From NCBI RefSeq assembly GCF_051235805.1, contig NZ_JBPNXV010000001.1, forward strand, positions 1,426,001 to 1,490,000: 64,000 nucleotides of DNA, read 5' to 3'. The translations under genes and the position numbers were made by a program. The notes under the pieces were generated by a model that saw only the letters and a list, made by a program, of their open reading frames with translations, was not told the DNA's origin and made no database searches. Positions 44,373 to 55,089 of the stretch are shown here, piece after piece. Each line of letters opens with the position of its first letter. Positions within the stretch are counted from its first letter, which is position 1. Source of the DNA: Pseudothermotoga_B sp051235805. GTDB lineage: Bacteria; Thermotogota; Thermotogae; Thermotogales; DSM-5069.

Positions 44373-47299
44373 CAGATCACCGTTTTCACATTTGCCAAGG
44401 CTCTGTAGATACCTTTAACACGCTGAGTCAGCAAAGGTTTTGTTATGCCTTCAAAATAGGCAAATTCAAGTTCTCTTTCCATTATCCTCACGGGCTTTCT
44501 TGAAAAACGCAGATGACTCAGTATTATTTCTTCACCAACAAATGTTGCACCCAAGTCTCTGAGAATGCTCATAATTATCTTCGCATAAGACTGAGTTTTG
44601 AGATAACCAGACTCAACGAGTATTTCATTCAGATCACGTTGGTTTATTCTTTCGCCTCTGATCTTGGTCAATATTTCATCGAGTATCTTTTCAGAGGGAA
44701 AGAGTTCCTCCAAGTCTGCTTCTCTTTCTTTCACACTTTCGCTCGTAAAGCACAGATCGAGAAGCTGATTGTCACCATCGGTAGAAAGGACATCGAGTAT
44801 TTCAAACAAGGTGAACGGCGCATCAATAATCGCGATCTCTGCTTCTTGACCAAGCATGGTTGGTAAACCGTCGGTATTCGTCGAACTTATTAGTTTTCCG
44901 AATTTCTTCTTCTTGAGACAGTTAACAACATTGAGACGTTGACCTGGTCTCAATGTGTGTGAGTATATGATCACTTCTTTGTCCTTCCATCTGTCTTTGA
45001 ATCTCTTGAAAAACTCTGCGAGCTTGCGTTGGTCGGAGAATAAGAAACAAGAAGCATCGTTGATAACCGAATCAATGTCTCCAGAAAGGTCAGTAAGCCC
45101 GTAATTCGGCTTCAAAGACTTCTCATAGGCTGTTTCGAAACCAACTGCAGTGGCAAAGTTGAGCAGATCGTCTGGGTTCTTAACACTCAGTGCGACGAAC
45201 TTGTCGATATTTTCCCTCACAAGTTGTAGAAATTCGGAAATTTGGCGGTTCTGCTGAAAAACTTTGAAATGCGCTAATTCATTCACGACAAACAAATCAT
45301 ACTGACTCATTATTCTGTCCTTTTCATCCAAGAAATATGAAACTGTCATGAAGGTGAATCTCTCAAGACTATTCCTGTTGAGTGAATTCGCATAAGATAA
45401 CTTACCTTGAACATGTCTCAAAAGACTCTGGTGAACGTGTGATGAAACGATGTTGTTTATTGAAATCACAGCACACTTAAGATCGACTTTTTCTTTCAGC
45501 CATAAGAGAAAAGCGTTTCTTGTTCTCAGATCGAGTATAAAGAATCTTCCAGGCTTCAGTTCAGAAAAGAGACGATCAAAGTGCAGCCATCTCTGCGCGA
45601 TTTCATTCTCTTCAGTAGATTGACAGCTCTTCTTGGGAAGAGAGAGATCTATGACGTTCAGCGATAAGGAACCTCTGCCATTCCTTATGCTGAAGACTAT
45701 ATCCAAATTCGTCGATTCATAGCTCGGTTTTTCCAACAAATAACCCAATCCAAAACCGAGAGCCTCAATCTTCCGACCGTTGATGACAAATCCCATCTTC
45801 ACATTTGAATGACTCTGTCCAAAAGTTCTCAAAAATTCTGCAGATATGTTCTTAGATAGAAAGATCGGTTCGGGGTTACCGTGCCCAAAAGGCTCGAGCA
45901 TCTGCATGTCTAACAACATCTGATCGTTTATTTGCTCTAACTGGATTTCATGATCAACCTCTATCACGTCAAAGGTTTCTCTGACTGGTATCTTGCAACT
46001 CCTCAAAGCTTCAATGAAGCTGTCTATACTGTCACTGCTCAAGCTGAAACCAACTGCCAAAGGATGACCACCGAATTCTTTGAAATGAGACGACAGAGGC
46101 TGTAGCAGTTCGATCAAATTGATTTCCGGTACACTCCTTGCAGAACCACGAGCAATATCTTCAGATTCCGAGATGACCATCACAGGCCTACCATACCGAT
46201 GAACCAGTCTCGTTGCGACGATGCCAATAACCCCTACATGCCAACCACTGCCCCTGACGACGATCAATGGATCCTTTTGTAATTCATATTCCTCTATCTG
46301 TTCAACAGCGTGCGCAAAGATATCTGCCTCTATTTCCTGACGTGCGGTGTTGTACTCGAAAAGTAGGTCTACTAACCTCTCTGCAACTGTTATATCTTGA
46401 GCTATGAGCAGTTGAAAAGCGTCGTCGGCTGAGTCTAACCTCCCAGCTGCGTTCAGTTTAGGTGCTACTCTATAGCCTATATCACGTGAGTCTGGTTCAA
46501 CAATACCAAGCCTCGCAAAAAGCAAAGATAAGCCAGGTCTCTTAGTATTTCTGAGCCTGCGTAAACCTTCCTTCACTATGAAACGGTTCTCATCGACTAA
46601 TTTGACCATATCTGCCACAGTACCAAGTGCAACTAACTCAAGGAGATCGAAGAATTGTTCTCTTTCAATCCCAAGCTCTTGTGCAAGCGCACATATCAAT
46701 TTGAAAGCTACACTCACACCAGCGAGATCTTTGAAGGGATAAGGATCATCTGGCCTTTTTGGATCTATGATCGCTGCGGCTCTTGGGAGTTCTTCACCCA
46801 CTTCATGGTGGTCGGTCACAATTACAGGACATCCGAGTGAGTTCGCAAAATCGATAGCTTCAAAAGCTGTGATACCACAATCTACAGTAACAATTATTCC
46901 TTTAGATTTTCTACAAAATTGATCTATAACAGAGGGTTGTATCCCGTAACCTTCATCCATCCTTTTTGGGATGTAATACTCCGTTCTCCAGCCGAATCGT
47001 TCGAGAAATTCCTTCAGGACTGCCACTCCTGTTATTCCATCCACGTCGTAGTCTCCGTAGACCAGCACGGGCAAATCTTCACTCTTGGCTTTCAGCAAAA
47101 GAAGAACGGCACGGTCCATATCTTTGAGTAAGAAAGGATCGTGCAGATGAGCTATATTCGGGTTCAGAAACTCAAAAACCTGCTGGGGTTCCTTAAAACC
47201 TCTGTTGATGAGTAATCTGGCAAGAAATGGACTTATCGTTAGACTGTTACACAGCAACTCAATTTGTTGCTGATCAACCTGCTTTACTATCCACCTCAC
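44372..47299 (-). CDS. recJ: single-stranded-DNA-specific exonuclease RecJ
   Basis: About 975 residues. The DHH phosphoesterase core has YGDYDVDGITG, VTVDCGIT, TDHHEVGEELP and IDPKRPDDPYPFKDLAG; the DHHA1 part has GWHVGVIGIVATRL and GGHPLAVGFSL. An OB-like domain follows to about residue 560. The last ~400 residues form an extension like the RecJ C-terminal domain of Firmicutes (IIYSHTLRPGQ, EIAIIDAPF). It degrades single-stranded DNA 5' to 3' in recombination and repair. GTG 47299 is preferred because a TATAAT promoter element lies inside the longer frame that starts at 47344. Confidence 0.92.
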   Translation of the reverse strand: MRWIVKQVDQQQIELLCNSLTISPFLARLLINRGFKEPQQVFEFLNPNIAHLHDPFLLKDMDRAVLLLLKAKSEDLPVLVYGDYDVDGITGVAVLKEFLERFGWRTEYYIPKRMDEGYGIQPSVIDQFCRKSKGIIVTVDCGITAFEAIDFANSLGCPVIVTDHHEVGEELPRAAAIIDPKRPDDPYPFKDLAGVSVAFKLICALAQELGIEREQFFDLLELVALGTVADMVKLVDENRFIVKEGLRRLRNTKRPGLSLLFARLGIVEPDSRDIGYRVAPKLNAAGRLDSADDAFQLLIAQDITVAERLVDLLFEYNTARQEIEADIFAHAVEQIEEYELQKDPLIVVRGSGWHVGVIGIVATRLVHRYGRPVMVISESEDIARGSARSVPEINLIELLQPLSSHFKEFGGHPLAVGFSLSSDSIDSFIEALRSCKIPVRETFDVIEVDHEIQLEQINDQMLLDMQMLEPFGHGNPEPIFLSKNISAEFLRTFGQSHSNVKMGFVINGRKIEALGFGLGYLLEKPSYESTNLDIVFSIRNGRGSLSLNVIDLSLPKKSCQSTEENEIAQRWLHFDRLFSELKPGRFFILDLRTRNAFLLWLKEKVDLKCAVISINNIVSSHVHQSLLRHVQGKLSYANSLNRNSLERFTFMTVSYFLDEKDRIMSQYDLFVVNELAHFKVFQQNRQISEFLQLVRENIDKFVALSVKNPDDLLNFATAVGFETAYEKSLKPNYGLTDLSGDIDSVINDASCFLFSDQRKLAEFFKRFKDRWKDKEVIIYSHTLRPGQRLNVVNCLKKKKFGKLISSTNTDGLPTMLGQEAEIAIIDAPFTLFEILDVLSTDGDNQLLDLCFTSESVKEREADLEELFPSEKILDEILTKIRGERINQRDLNEILVESGYLKTQSYAKIIMSILRDLGATFVGEEIILSHLRFSRKPVRIMERELEFAYFEGITKPLLTQRVKGIYRALANVKTVI

Positions 47300-47388
47300 A
47301 ATCGCCAACTGCCTTTTTATAGTATTAATTATATTAAACCACATTTTTCGTTTCCGTTGACATTCAGAACTAAAAACAGTCGGCTGAG

Positions 47389-50300
47389 CTATTTCCCGTA
47401 CAACTTTTTCAGTTCTCTCACCTCGAAAATACCGTTGACTTTGGATTTTCTGATAGCAGAGATCTCCGCCCTAAAAGCTTCTATTGTTGTGAGGTATGGC
47501 ACTTTGTTTTTCACTGCACAAGTTCTTATTTTGTATCCCAGGCTACGCTTGTCCTCAAAGTTCAATGAGGCTCTTAAGCCTATCTTGTCTTGTAAACTAT
47601 CTCGAGTTCTGTTAGGCGATTGAGTTATCAAAACTAAATCCACTTTTCTCTGTTCGATGAGGTCAATGACATCTGGCCTACCTTCCCCAACCTTTGGCAC
47701 ATACTTAGCCGGTATTCCTGCAGAATTCAGCGATCTTGAAGTACCATTGGTTGCATAGATTTCGAATCCAAGATCGTAGAGGTATGACACCAGCGGTATG
47801 ATCTCTCTCTTGTCTCTATCCCTCACGGTCACAAGAATTGCCTTTTTGGGTAGAGGACTGAAAGCAGATATCTGAGCCTTTGCGAAGGCTTCAGCAAAAT
47901 CTTCACCAATTCCCATGACTTCACCAGTGGAACGCATCTCGGGTCCAAGTAGCGTATCAGTTCCAGGGAATCTGTTGAACGGAATGACCACTTCCTTGAC
48001 CGAATAATATCTGGGCCAAGGTGTGGGCAAGATCCCACTACCATCCAAGAGGTCTGCGTATCTATATCTTGTGGGATAGGGCCAGTACTCTGACAACAAA
48101 TCGATCAACTTTCTCCCAAGTAACACTTTCGCTGCCAGTTTTGCTATTGGTATCCCTATTGCCTTACTCACGAAAGGAAAAGTTCTCGAAGCCCTTGGAT
48201 TTAATTCGAGTATGTATATCTGCTCGTTCTTGATAGCCAGTTGAACATTTGCTGGTCCAATGAGCTTCAACGCTTTCACCAATCTATAGATTGTCGACTC
48301 TATCGACGAAATCATATCTTCGGATAGACTAACAGGAGGCAGGACACAGGCCGAATCACCTGAGTGTACACCAGCCTCTTCTATTTGTTCCATCAAACCC
48401 GCTATCCAGACATTCTCACCATCGGACAGCAGATCCACATCGAGTTCGGTGGCATCTTCCAAAAATTTGTCTATTATCAGGGGATATCCAGGTGAGACAA
48501 GAGCGGCTTGTGTTACGTACTTGATCAGTTCTTGCTCAGAATCTACGACTGCCATAGCTCTGCCACCAAGTACATAGCTCGGTCTGACAAGCACAGGGTA
48601 GTTTATCGTCTTTGCTGATCTCAAAGCATCTTCAACGCATGTGACAACGGCAAAGGGCGGCGTTTTCAAATGCAGTTCTTCGAGTAGCTTGGCAAACCTC
48701 TCTCTGTTTTCAGTGACCTCAACGAGCTCAAAGGTTGTTCCTATGAGTTTAACTCCCTCTCTTACCAGTTCACTGGCTATCTTCAGCGGAGTCTGTCCTC
48801 CAAAGGAAATGACAACGCCTTGAGGTCTTTCATTGTCAATTATTTCAAGAATATCCTCAACGGTTAACGGTTCAAAATAGAGTCTATCTGAGATGTCGTA
48901 ATCAGTGGATACAGTCTCTGGATTCGAATTGATCATTACGACTTCATAGCCTTCTTCTTGAAAAGCCCAAACGGCGTGGACATTCGCGTAATCAAATTCT
49001 ATTCCTTGCCCTATTCTGTTTGGCCCCGAACCCAGAACAATAATCTTTTTCCTCTCACTGAGAACCATTTCATTCTCAGAACCGTTGTACGTTGAATAGA
49101 AATAAGCAGTACTCGCCTCAAATTCACCTGCACAGGTGTCAACCATCTTGTAGACAGGCCTGATGCCATGAATTTTTCTGAACTGACGGACATCTTTTTC
49201 GTCACAGTTGAAGATCTCAGCAAGTTCTCTGTCTGAAAACCCCCACTGTTTTGCTTTTTTCAACAAAGAGGGATCTTTCATGCCATCTTTTCTGAGATCT
49301 TTCTCAAAATCCATGATCTGCTTTATTTCATTCAAGAACCATCTATCGATACGCGTTAGACGATAGACTTCTTCGACAGAGATTCCTTTTCTAAAAGCAG
49401 CAAAGATGTACGAAATTCTATCTGCAGTGGGATTTGCCAGATACTCTCTCAGATGTTCAAGATCGAGCTTTGGTGTGATGTCTAATTCAAGGGATCTGAT
49501 AGCCTTTCCCAAAGCCTCTTTGAAAGTCCTACCTATCGCCATTATCTCTCCTACCGATTTCATCTGTGTGTTCAATTTTGGATCTGCGCCTGGGAACTTT
49601 TCCACTTGAAATCTCGGTATTTTGACAACAACGTAGTCTATGGAAGGTTCAAAGGCTGCCGTTGTCTTGGTTGTGATGTAATTCATTATCTCATCGAGAT
49701 TAAAGCCAACTGCAGTGAGAGCAGCGAGTTTCGCAATAGGGTATCCCGTTGCCTTTGAAGCGAGAGCTGAAGATCTCGAAACCCTTGGGTTCATCTCTAT
49801 GACCACCATTCTTCCGGTCTCAGGTTCTACCGCAAACTGGATATTACATCCCCCTGTTTTAATACCAATCGCATCTAAAGCCTTCTTTGCCGTATCTCTC
49901 ATCTGCTGATATTCAACATCGCTCAAGGTCTGCATTGGAGCTACGGTGATTGAATCACCGGTGTGAATTCCCATGGGATCAAAGTTCTCTATAGGGCAGA
50001 CGACGATGAAATTCGATTTACTGTCTCTCATCACTTCAAGTTCATATTCTTTCCATCCAATTACAGACTCTTCAATCAGCACTGTGTGAGACGGACTTTC
50101 AATCAACCCGTTTGCCACAATTGTCTTGAGTTCTTCTGTGTTGTAAGCTATGCCTCCGCCTGTTCCGCCGAGGGTGAAACTCGGTCTGATGACCACTGGG
50201 TAACCCAACTCTTGTGCAACCTCAAGAGCATCTGTGATCTTTGAGACCACCCTACTTTTCAGGACTTCTAAGCCTGATTTTTTCATCGCCTCTTTGAACA

Positions 50301-50691
50301 GTTCTCTGTCTTCTGCCAAGCGTATTGTTTCTACATCCACACCGATCAATTTGACTTTGTGCTTTTCCAAAATACCTTTTTCGTGAAGTTCAACGGCAAG
50401 ATTCAAAGCCGTTTGACCACCGAGTGTAGCGAGAAGCGCATCCACTTTTTCTTTTTCTATGACTTTTTCTACATACTCAACTGTCAGAGGTTCTATATAA
50501 ACTGCATCAGATAGATCTGGATCTGTCATTATCGTTGCGGAATTCGAATTGACAACAACAACCTCATAACCAACCTCCTTGAGTGCCTTCAAAGCTTGAG
50601 TACCAGAGTAATCGAACTCCGCAGCCTGTCCTATCGTTATGGGACCTGATCCTATTACCAGTATTCTGTGTATATCGTTTCTCTTCGGCAT
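47389..50691 (-). CDS. carB: carbamoyl-phosphate synthase large subunit
   Basis: About 1100 residues with the internal duplication typical of CarB: two ATP-grasp halves beginning ILVIGSGPITIGQAAEFDYSG and IIVLGSGPNRIGQGIEFDYAN. Other markers are RPSFTLGGTGGGIAYN, EMNPRVSRSSALASKATGYP and LRPSYVLGGRAM-type loops. The C-terminal MGS allosteric domain (ILVTVRDRDKREIIPL onward) is present. It makes carbamoyl phosphate for arginine and pyrimidines. The ATG at 50691 follows GAGGTGATCG. It is the last gene of the argG-carB series. Confidence 0.97.
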   Translation of the reverse strand: MPKRNDIHRILVIGSGPITIGQAAEFDYSGTQALKALKEVGYEVVVVNSNSATIMTDPDLSDAVYIEPLTVEYVEKVIEKEKVDALLATLGGQTALNLAVELHEKGILEKHKVKLIGVDVETIRLAEDRELFKEAMKKSGLEVLKSRVVSKITDALEVAQELGYPVVIRPSFTLGGTGGGIAYNTEELKTIVANGLIESPSHTVLIEESVIGWKEYELEVMRDSKSNFIVVCPIENFDPMGIHTGDSITVAPMQTLSDVEYQQMRDTAKKALDAIGIKTGGCNIQFAVEPETGRMVVIEMNPRVSRSSALASKATGYPIAKLAALTAVGFNLDEIMNYITTKTTAAFEPSIDYVVVKIPRFQVEKFPGADPKLNTQMKSVGEIMAIGRTFKEALGKAIRSLELDITPKLDLEHLREYLANPTADRISYIFAAFRKGISVEEVYRLTRIDRWFLNEIKQIMDFEKDLRKDGMKDPSLLKKAKQWGFSDRELAEIFNCDEKDVRQFRKIHGIRPVYKMVDTCAGEFEASTAYFYSTYNGSENEMVLSERKKIIVLGSGPNRIGQGIEFDYANVHAVWAFQEEGYEVVMINSNPETVSTDYDISDRLYFEPLTVEDILEIIDNERPQGVVISFGGQTPLKIASELVREGVKLIGTTFELVEVTENRERFAKLLEELHLKTPPFAVVTCVEDALRSAKTINYPVLVRPSYVLGGRAMAVVDSEQELIKYVTQAALVSPGYPLIIDKFLEDATELDVDLLSDGENVWIAGLMEQIEEAGVHSGDSACVLPPVSLSEDMISSIESTIYRLVKALKLIGPANVQLAIKNEQIYILELNPRASRTFPFVSKAIGIPIAKLAAKVLLGRKLIDLLSEYWPYPTRYRYADLLDGSGILPTPWPRYYSVKEVVIPFNRFPGTDTLLGPEMRSTGEVMGIGEDFAEAFAKAQISAFSPLPKKAILVTVRDRDKREIIPLVSYLYDLGFEIYATNGTSRSLNSAGIPAKYVPKVGEGRPDVIDLIEQRKVDLVLITQSPNRTRDSLQDKIGLRASLNFEDKRSLGYKIRTCAVKNKVPYLTTIEAFRAEISAIRKSKVNGIFEVRELKKLYGK

Positions 50692-50695
50692 TCGA

Positions 50696-51868
50696 TCACC
50701 TCGAAAGAACAAGCCTCATGAAATCTACAAAGAAATCTTTCGCATCATGCGGGCCAGCAGATGCTTCCGGATGAAATTGGACACAGAAGGCAGGGTAATC
50801 AACTAACTTGAGCCCTTCAACTGTGCCGTCGTTCAAAGACAGATGAGTTATCTTGACTCTGAATCCCTCCGTGCTCTTGCCCACAAGATCTTTGAGGCTC
50901 TGTGTTTTTTCAAAAACAAAACCAGGATCTTGATCTTTGTTCTTTATTCCATCGATACCAATACTCTCTGGATCTACTGCGAAACCGTGATTCTGAGTTG
51001 TTATCATGACTTTTTGTGTTTCAAGATCTTTCACAGGATGATTGGTTCCTCGATGCCCAAATTTCATCTTGTAAGTGCTTGCTCCAACTGCAAGTGCCAA
51101 CAGTTGATGCCCTAAACATATTCCAGCAAGAGGCATTCTGTGCGCGAGGATCTGCTTTATGAGTACTATAGTTCTGTCAAGAACCGCAGGATTCCCAGGA
51201 CCATTCGAAACCAACACCCCATTGACTTTGAGTCTTTTGAGATCTTCAAAATCGATTGTATACGGCAGCAAAACAACTGAGGCTCCAAGCCTCTCGAGCT
51301 CTCTTATTATGCCTTTCTTGCAACCACAATCTACAACTGCCACTTTCCAACCGTACTCATGATGACTGTCTTCAACGACCTCTACGGAGACATTCTTTAC
51401 AAGATCGATGTCGTCTATCTTCTGCATGAACTTCAACTTACCAGCCAAAGAGATGGGGTCTAAGTCCTGTGTGGATATTGCACCGTTTACCACACCTTTG
51501 TCTCTTATCTTTCTTATGAGCATTCGTGTATCAATACCTTCGATGGCTACTATCTTATTTTCCCTCAGATAATCAACAAGAGACTTTGTTGCTCTGTGAT
51601 TCGAAGGTTTCTCGACATTCCTGTAGACTACAAAACCTGCAACCTTGACAGTATTTGATTCCATGTCTGAATCGTTTATTCCGTAGATACCAATCTCTGG
51701 ATAGGACATGATGACAATTTGTCCAGTGTAGGAGGGATCAGTGAGCACTTCTTGATAACCCGTCATGGCCGTGTTGAAAACCAGTTCACCGAAGACCTCA
51801 CCCTCAGCAGCGAAACTACTTCCGTAGAAATAGCTTCCATCCTCGAGAACTAACAAAGCCCTCTTCAT
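50696..51868 (-). CDS. carA: carbamoyl-phosphate synthase small subunit
   Basis: A 390-residue glutamine amidotransferase subunit. The N-terminal CarA domain (GEVFGELVFNTAMTGYQEVLTDPSY) is followed by a class I amidotransferase domain with catalytic Cys in GICLGHQLLA and the His/Glu pair in FHPEASAGPHD. It supplies ammonia from glutamine to CarB, encoded 4 bases downstream. It follows argD by one base. Confidence 0.97.
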   Translation of the reverse strand: MKRALLVLEDGSYFYGSSFAAEGEVFGELVFNTAMTGYQEVLTDPSYTGQIVIMSYPEIGIYGINDSDMESNTVKVAGFVVYRNVEKPSNHRATKSLVDYLRENKIVAIEGIDTRMLIRKIRDKGVVNGAISTQDLDPISLAGKLKFMQKIDDIDLVKNVSVEVVEDSHHEYGWKVAVVDCGCKKGIIRELERLGASVVLLPYTIDFEDLKRLKVNGVLVSNGPGNPAVLDRTIVLIKQILAHRMPLAGICLGHQLLALAVGASTYKMKFGHRGTNHPVKDLETQKVMITTQNHGFAVDPESIGIDGIKNKDQDPGFVFEKTQSLKDLVGKSTEGFRVKITHLSLNDGTVEGLKLVDYPAFCVQFHPEASAGPHDAKDFFVDFMRLVLSR

Positions 51869-51869
51869 C

Positions 51870-53030
51870 TCAAAATTCCTCCAAGGTTTTTCTGATGACC
51901 TGAATAGCTTCCTTCATCTGACTCTTTTTGACTGTGAGAGGCGGTAATAATCTGATCGTGTTGTTCCCCGCCACAGCTACTAAGAGCCCATTTTGAACAC
52001 ACCTTTCTGCGAAATCCTTTGCTGAGATATTGTTCAGCTCAATTCCAATCATCAAACCAATTCCTCTTATATCCTTTACTTTCTCCTGGTATCGCTTTTT
52101 CACCTCTTGCAGTCCCTTCTTCAAAGAATTCCCAAGTTCTTGGACTCTCTCAAGAAAGCCCTCGGTGAGGAGACTTTCCATTACAGCAATGCCGACGCTG
52201 CAAGCAAGTGGGTTACCACCAAAGGTTGAACCATGATCGCCAGGCTCAAAGACATCAGCTCTCTCGCTTGCAATCACAGCACCGATGGGTATCCCGCCAC
52301 CAAGACCCTTTGCCAAAGTGAGTACATCTGGTTTCACACCGTAATGATCGAAAGCGAAGAGTTTCCCCGTTCTTCCCATACCAGATTGAACTTCATCAAA
52401 GATCAACAAGGCGTCAAATTCATCGCACAGTTTTCTAACTTCCTGTAGAAAGGTCTTTGTGGCAACTTGAATACCACTTTCGCCTTGTATGGGTTCAACT
52501 ATCACGGCACAGACTTCCTTGGAGATTTTCAACCTCAGAGAATCGATGTTGTTGAACTCAAAGTAGTCAAAGCCATTCACAAGCGGTGTGAAATCTCTTT
52601 GATATTTTTCTTGACCGGTGGCACTCAAAGAACCATATGTTCTACCATGAAAAGAATCTTTTGCGGAGAGAATTCTATATTTCTCGGGTGAGATCCTTCT
52701 TCCATACTTTCTCGCAAGTTTTATCGCAGCTTCGTTTGCCTCTGTACCGCTGTTTGCGAAGAACACTTTGCCACCTATGGAGTTTTCAGATAAGATAGTC
52801 GCAAGTTTCATCTGTGGCTCATTCCAATATAGATTTGAGCAGTGTATTAGCTTCTTCGCTTGGTCTTTGAGGGCTTTGAGTACTATTGGATGTGAATGCC
52901 CCAGAATATTCACGGCAATACCCGCAGCGAAATCAAGATACAGCTTGCCTTCTCTATCCCACACCAGTGTGCCCTTTCCATGTTCGAGCACGATCTGAAA
53001 TCTACTGTAGGTATTCATCAAATGATTCAT
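51870..53030 (-). CDS. argD: acetylornithine aminotransferase
   Basis: A 386-residue class III PLP aminotransferase acting on N-acetylornithine. Markers are GIAVNILGHSHP, FFANSGTEANEAAIKLAR, DEVQSGMGRTGKLFAFDHYG and the PLP lysine in LTLAKGLGGGIPIGA. The ATG at 53030 has the better spacing from GAGAGGG; GTG 53039 overlaps that site. It follows argB by 13 bases. Confidence 0.95.
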   Translation of the reverse strand: MNHLMNTYSRFQIVLEHGKGTLVWDREGKLYLDFAAGIAVNILGHSHPIVLKALKDQAKKLIHCSNLYWNEPQMKLATILSENSIGGKVFFANSGTEANEAAIKLARKYGRRISPEKYRILSAKDSFHGRTYGSLSATGQEKYQRDFTPLVNGFDYFEFNNIDSLRLKISKEVCAVIVEPIQGESGIQVATKTFLQEVRKLCDEFDALLIFDEVQSGMGRTGKLFAFDHYGVKPDVLTLAKGLGGGIPIGAVIASERADVFEPGDHGSTFGGNPLACSVGIAVMESLLTEGFLERVQELGNSLKKGLQEVKKRYQEKVKDIRGIGLMIGIELNNISAKDFAERCVQNGLLVAVAGNNTIRLLPPLTVKKSQMKEAIQVIRKTLEEF

Positions 53031-53043
53031 TTTTTTCACCCTC

Positions 53044-53880
53044 TCAGCCGTTTTTGATCATCGTTCCAACACCTTCGAGTGTAAAAACTTCCAAGAGCAA
53101 CGACAGATGATCATTTCCATTTATGATGTGTACGCTTCTCACATTCGATCTCAAGGCATCGATAGCACATTGTATCTTGGGTATCATGCCACCTTCCACA
53201 ACCTTTTCTTCCAGCAAGAGCTGTGCGTCTCTAACTGTAAGATAGCTGATCAGTTTTCCATCTTTAAGAACACCGTCGACGTCTGTGAGAAGCAACAGTT
53301 TCTCGGCGCACAGACTTTTTGCTATCTCGGCAGCTGCTGTGTCGGCATTTATGTTGTAAGATCTACCTTCTTCACCAAAGCCGATGGGTGCTATCACGGG
53401 TATGTAGTCTTTGCTCAAGAGAACCTCGACAAGTTCTGTGTCAACCTTCTCGATTTTTCCAACATAACCTATGTCACCATTGCTCAAGTCCTTTGAAGTA
53501 AACAAGAAACTTGCGTCCTTTCCAGAAATCCCAACGGCTTTCGCTCCTTCATTGTTCAGGCTCGTAACTATCTCTTTGTTCATCTTTCCGAGAACCATTT
53601 CAACCACATGCATAGTTTTTTCATCTGTTACTCTGTAACCATTGCTGAAAGCCACCTTCATTCCGAGTTGATTCATCATCTGCGTGATCTCAGGTCCACC
53701 ACCATGAACCACAACGGGCTTTATGCCCATGTACTTCAGGAGTACTACACTCTTTGCAAAGAGCTTTTTTGAATCTTCATTTTTCACCACATTTCCACCG
53801 ATCTTTATCACGAAAATTCTGTTGTGAAACTCTCTCAGAAATGGCAGAATTTCAAAAAGTACCTGCAGTTTTTCTCTCAT
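53044..53880 (-). CDS. argB: acetylglutamate kinase
   Basis: A 278-residue amino-acid kinase phosphorylating N-acetylglutamate. The N-terminal FVIKIGGNVVKNED, the loop PVVVHGGGPEI and the C-terminal EGGMIPKIQCAIDAL are diagnostic. An N-terminal helix of about 18 residues (REKLQVLFEILPFLREFHN) precedes the kinase fold; in arginine-sensitive hexameric kinases this helix mediates assembly, so feedback inhibition is plausible. The ATG follows GGAGG and overlaps the argJ stop. Confidence 0.96.
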   Translation of the reverse strand: MREKLQVLFEILPFLREFHNRIFVIKIGGNVVKNEDSKKLFAKSVVLLKYMGIKPVVVHGGGPEITQMMNQLGMKVAFSNGYRVTDEKTMHVVEMVLGKMNKEIVTSLNNEGAKAVGISGKDASFLFTSKDLSNGDIGYVGKIEKVDTELVEVLLSKDYIPVIAPIGFGEEGRSYNINADTAAAEIAKSLCAEKLLLLTDVDGVLKDGKLISYLTVRDAQLLLEEKVVEGGMIPKIQCAIDALRSNVRSVHIINGNDHLSLLLEVFTLEGVGTMIKNG

Positions 53881-55076
53881 GTCCTATACCTCCCGTTGAT
53901 TTGAATGTATTTCTCAGTCAAATCACAACCCCAAGCGGTTGCTTTTGAATTCCCGCAGTTCATATCAATCTTCAAGAAAATCTTTGTGGAACTGAGTATC
54001 TGTTTTGCAATTTGCTCGTCGAAGTAGACACCTTTACCGTTTTGAAAAACAGTTATACTTTTTCTTCCATTGGACAGATGAAGATCTACCTTTGAGATAT
54101 CGAAGACCATGCCTGAGTAACCAGCTGCGGCAATAATCCTTCCCCAGTTTGGATCTTCGCCATAGATCGCTGTCTTCACGAGGTTTGAGGAAACTACGCT
54201 CCTTGCTATCTTTTTGGCACTCTCTTCATCAGATGCGTTGATCACTTCAACTTGAATCAACTTAGTGGCTCCTTCACCGTCTTCAACTATCTTTCTTGCG
54301 AGCTCAATGTTGACCTCATCAAAAGCATTTTCAAAATGACAGTACTGTTCTGTCCCTTCTACTATTTCTTCATTTTGCGCCATGCCATTGGCAAGCACTA
54401 TGACACTGTCGTTCGTACTCGTGTCTCTGTCGACATCGATCATGTTATAGCTCTTGTCAACGGAGTTTTTCAGAATCTTTTTCAAGGCGTTGTGTGAGAT
54501 CTTCGCGTCTGTGAAAATGAAAGAGAGCATTGTAGCAAGATTGGGGTGAATCATTCCAGAACCTTTTGCAATCCCAAGAATTCTAACAGTTTTCCCTTTC
54601 AATTCCACTTCGCGGTAACTCAATTTGATTGCCGTATCGGTAGTCATTATTGCTTCTGCAAACTGTATCGGATCATCTTGAAGCAAACTGACAGCCTTCT
54701 GCATGCCATTTTCTATCTTCTCGATAGGCAATTGCACACCGATTACACCCGTAGACGCAACGACAACGCTCTGTGGTTCTATTCCAAGTTCTTCTGCTAC
54801 CTTTTTAGCCATTCTTACAACATTTTTGGCTCCTTCCTCACCTGTACAGGCGTTAGCATTACCACTGTTCACAACAACAGCCCTTATACCTTCTGGGTTT
54901 TGTTCTAATACTTCTTTGTCATAGATCACAGGCGCAGCCTTGACTGTATTCGTTGTGAACATACCACACGCTGTACACATTGTTTGTGAAAATGCAATTG
55001 CCAGGTCTTTCTTACACTTCTTGATTCCGCAGTAAATCCCTACAAACTTGAAGCCTTTCGGTACACTCAGAACCAT
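53877..55076 (-). CDS. argJ: glutamate N-acetyltransferase / amino-acid acetyltransferase
   Basis: A 399-residue ArgJ that self-cleaves at Ala181-Thr182 in HPNLATMLSF, with Thr182 as nucleophile. The oxyanion-type STGVIGVQLP near residue 109 is conserved. It recycles the acetyl group from acetylornithine and, in bifunctional members, also starts the pathway; no argA is seen in the window. The ATG at 55076 follows AAAGGAGG with good spacing, so the 13 extra codons of the longer frame are excluded. Confidence 0.96.
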   Translation of the reverse strand: MVLSVPKGFKFVGIYCGIKKCKKDLAIAFSQTMCTACGMFTTNTVKAAPVIYDKEVLEQNPEGIRAVVVNSGNANACTGEEGAKNVVRMAKKVAEELGIEPQSVVVASTGVIGVQLPIEKIENGMQKAVSLLQDDPIQFAEAIMTTDTAIKLSYREVELKGKTVRILGIAKGSGMIHPNLATMLSFIFTDAKISHNALKKILKNSVDKSYNMIDVDRDTSTNDSVIVLANGMAQNEEIVEGTEQYCHFENAFDEVNIELARKIVEDGEGATKLIQVEVINASDEESAKKIARSVVSSNLVKTAIYGEDPNWGRIIAAAGYSGMVFDISKVDLHLSNGRKSITVFQNGKGVYFDEQIAKQILSSTKIFLKIDMNCGNSKATAWGCDLTEKYIQINGRYRT

Positions 55077-55089
55077 TATCTTCCTCCTT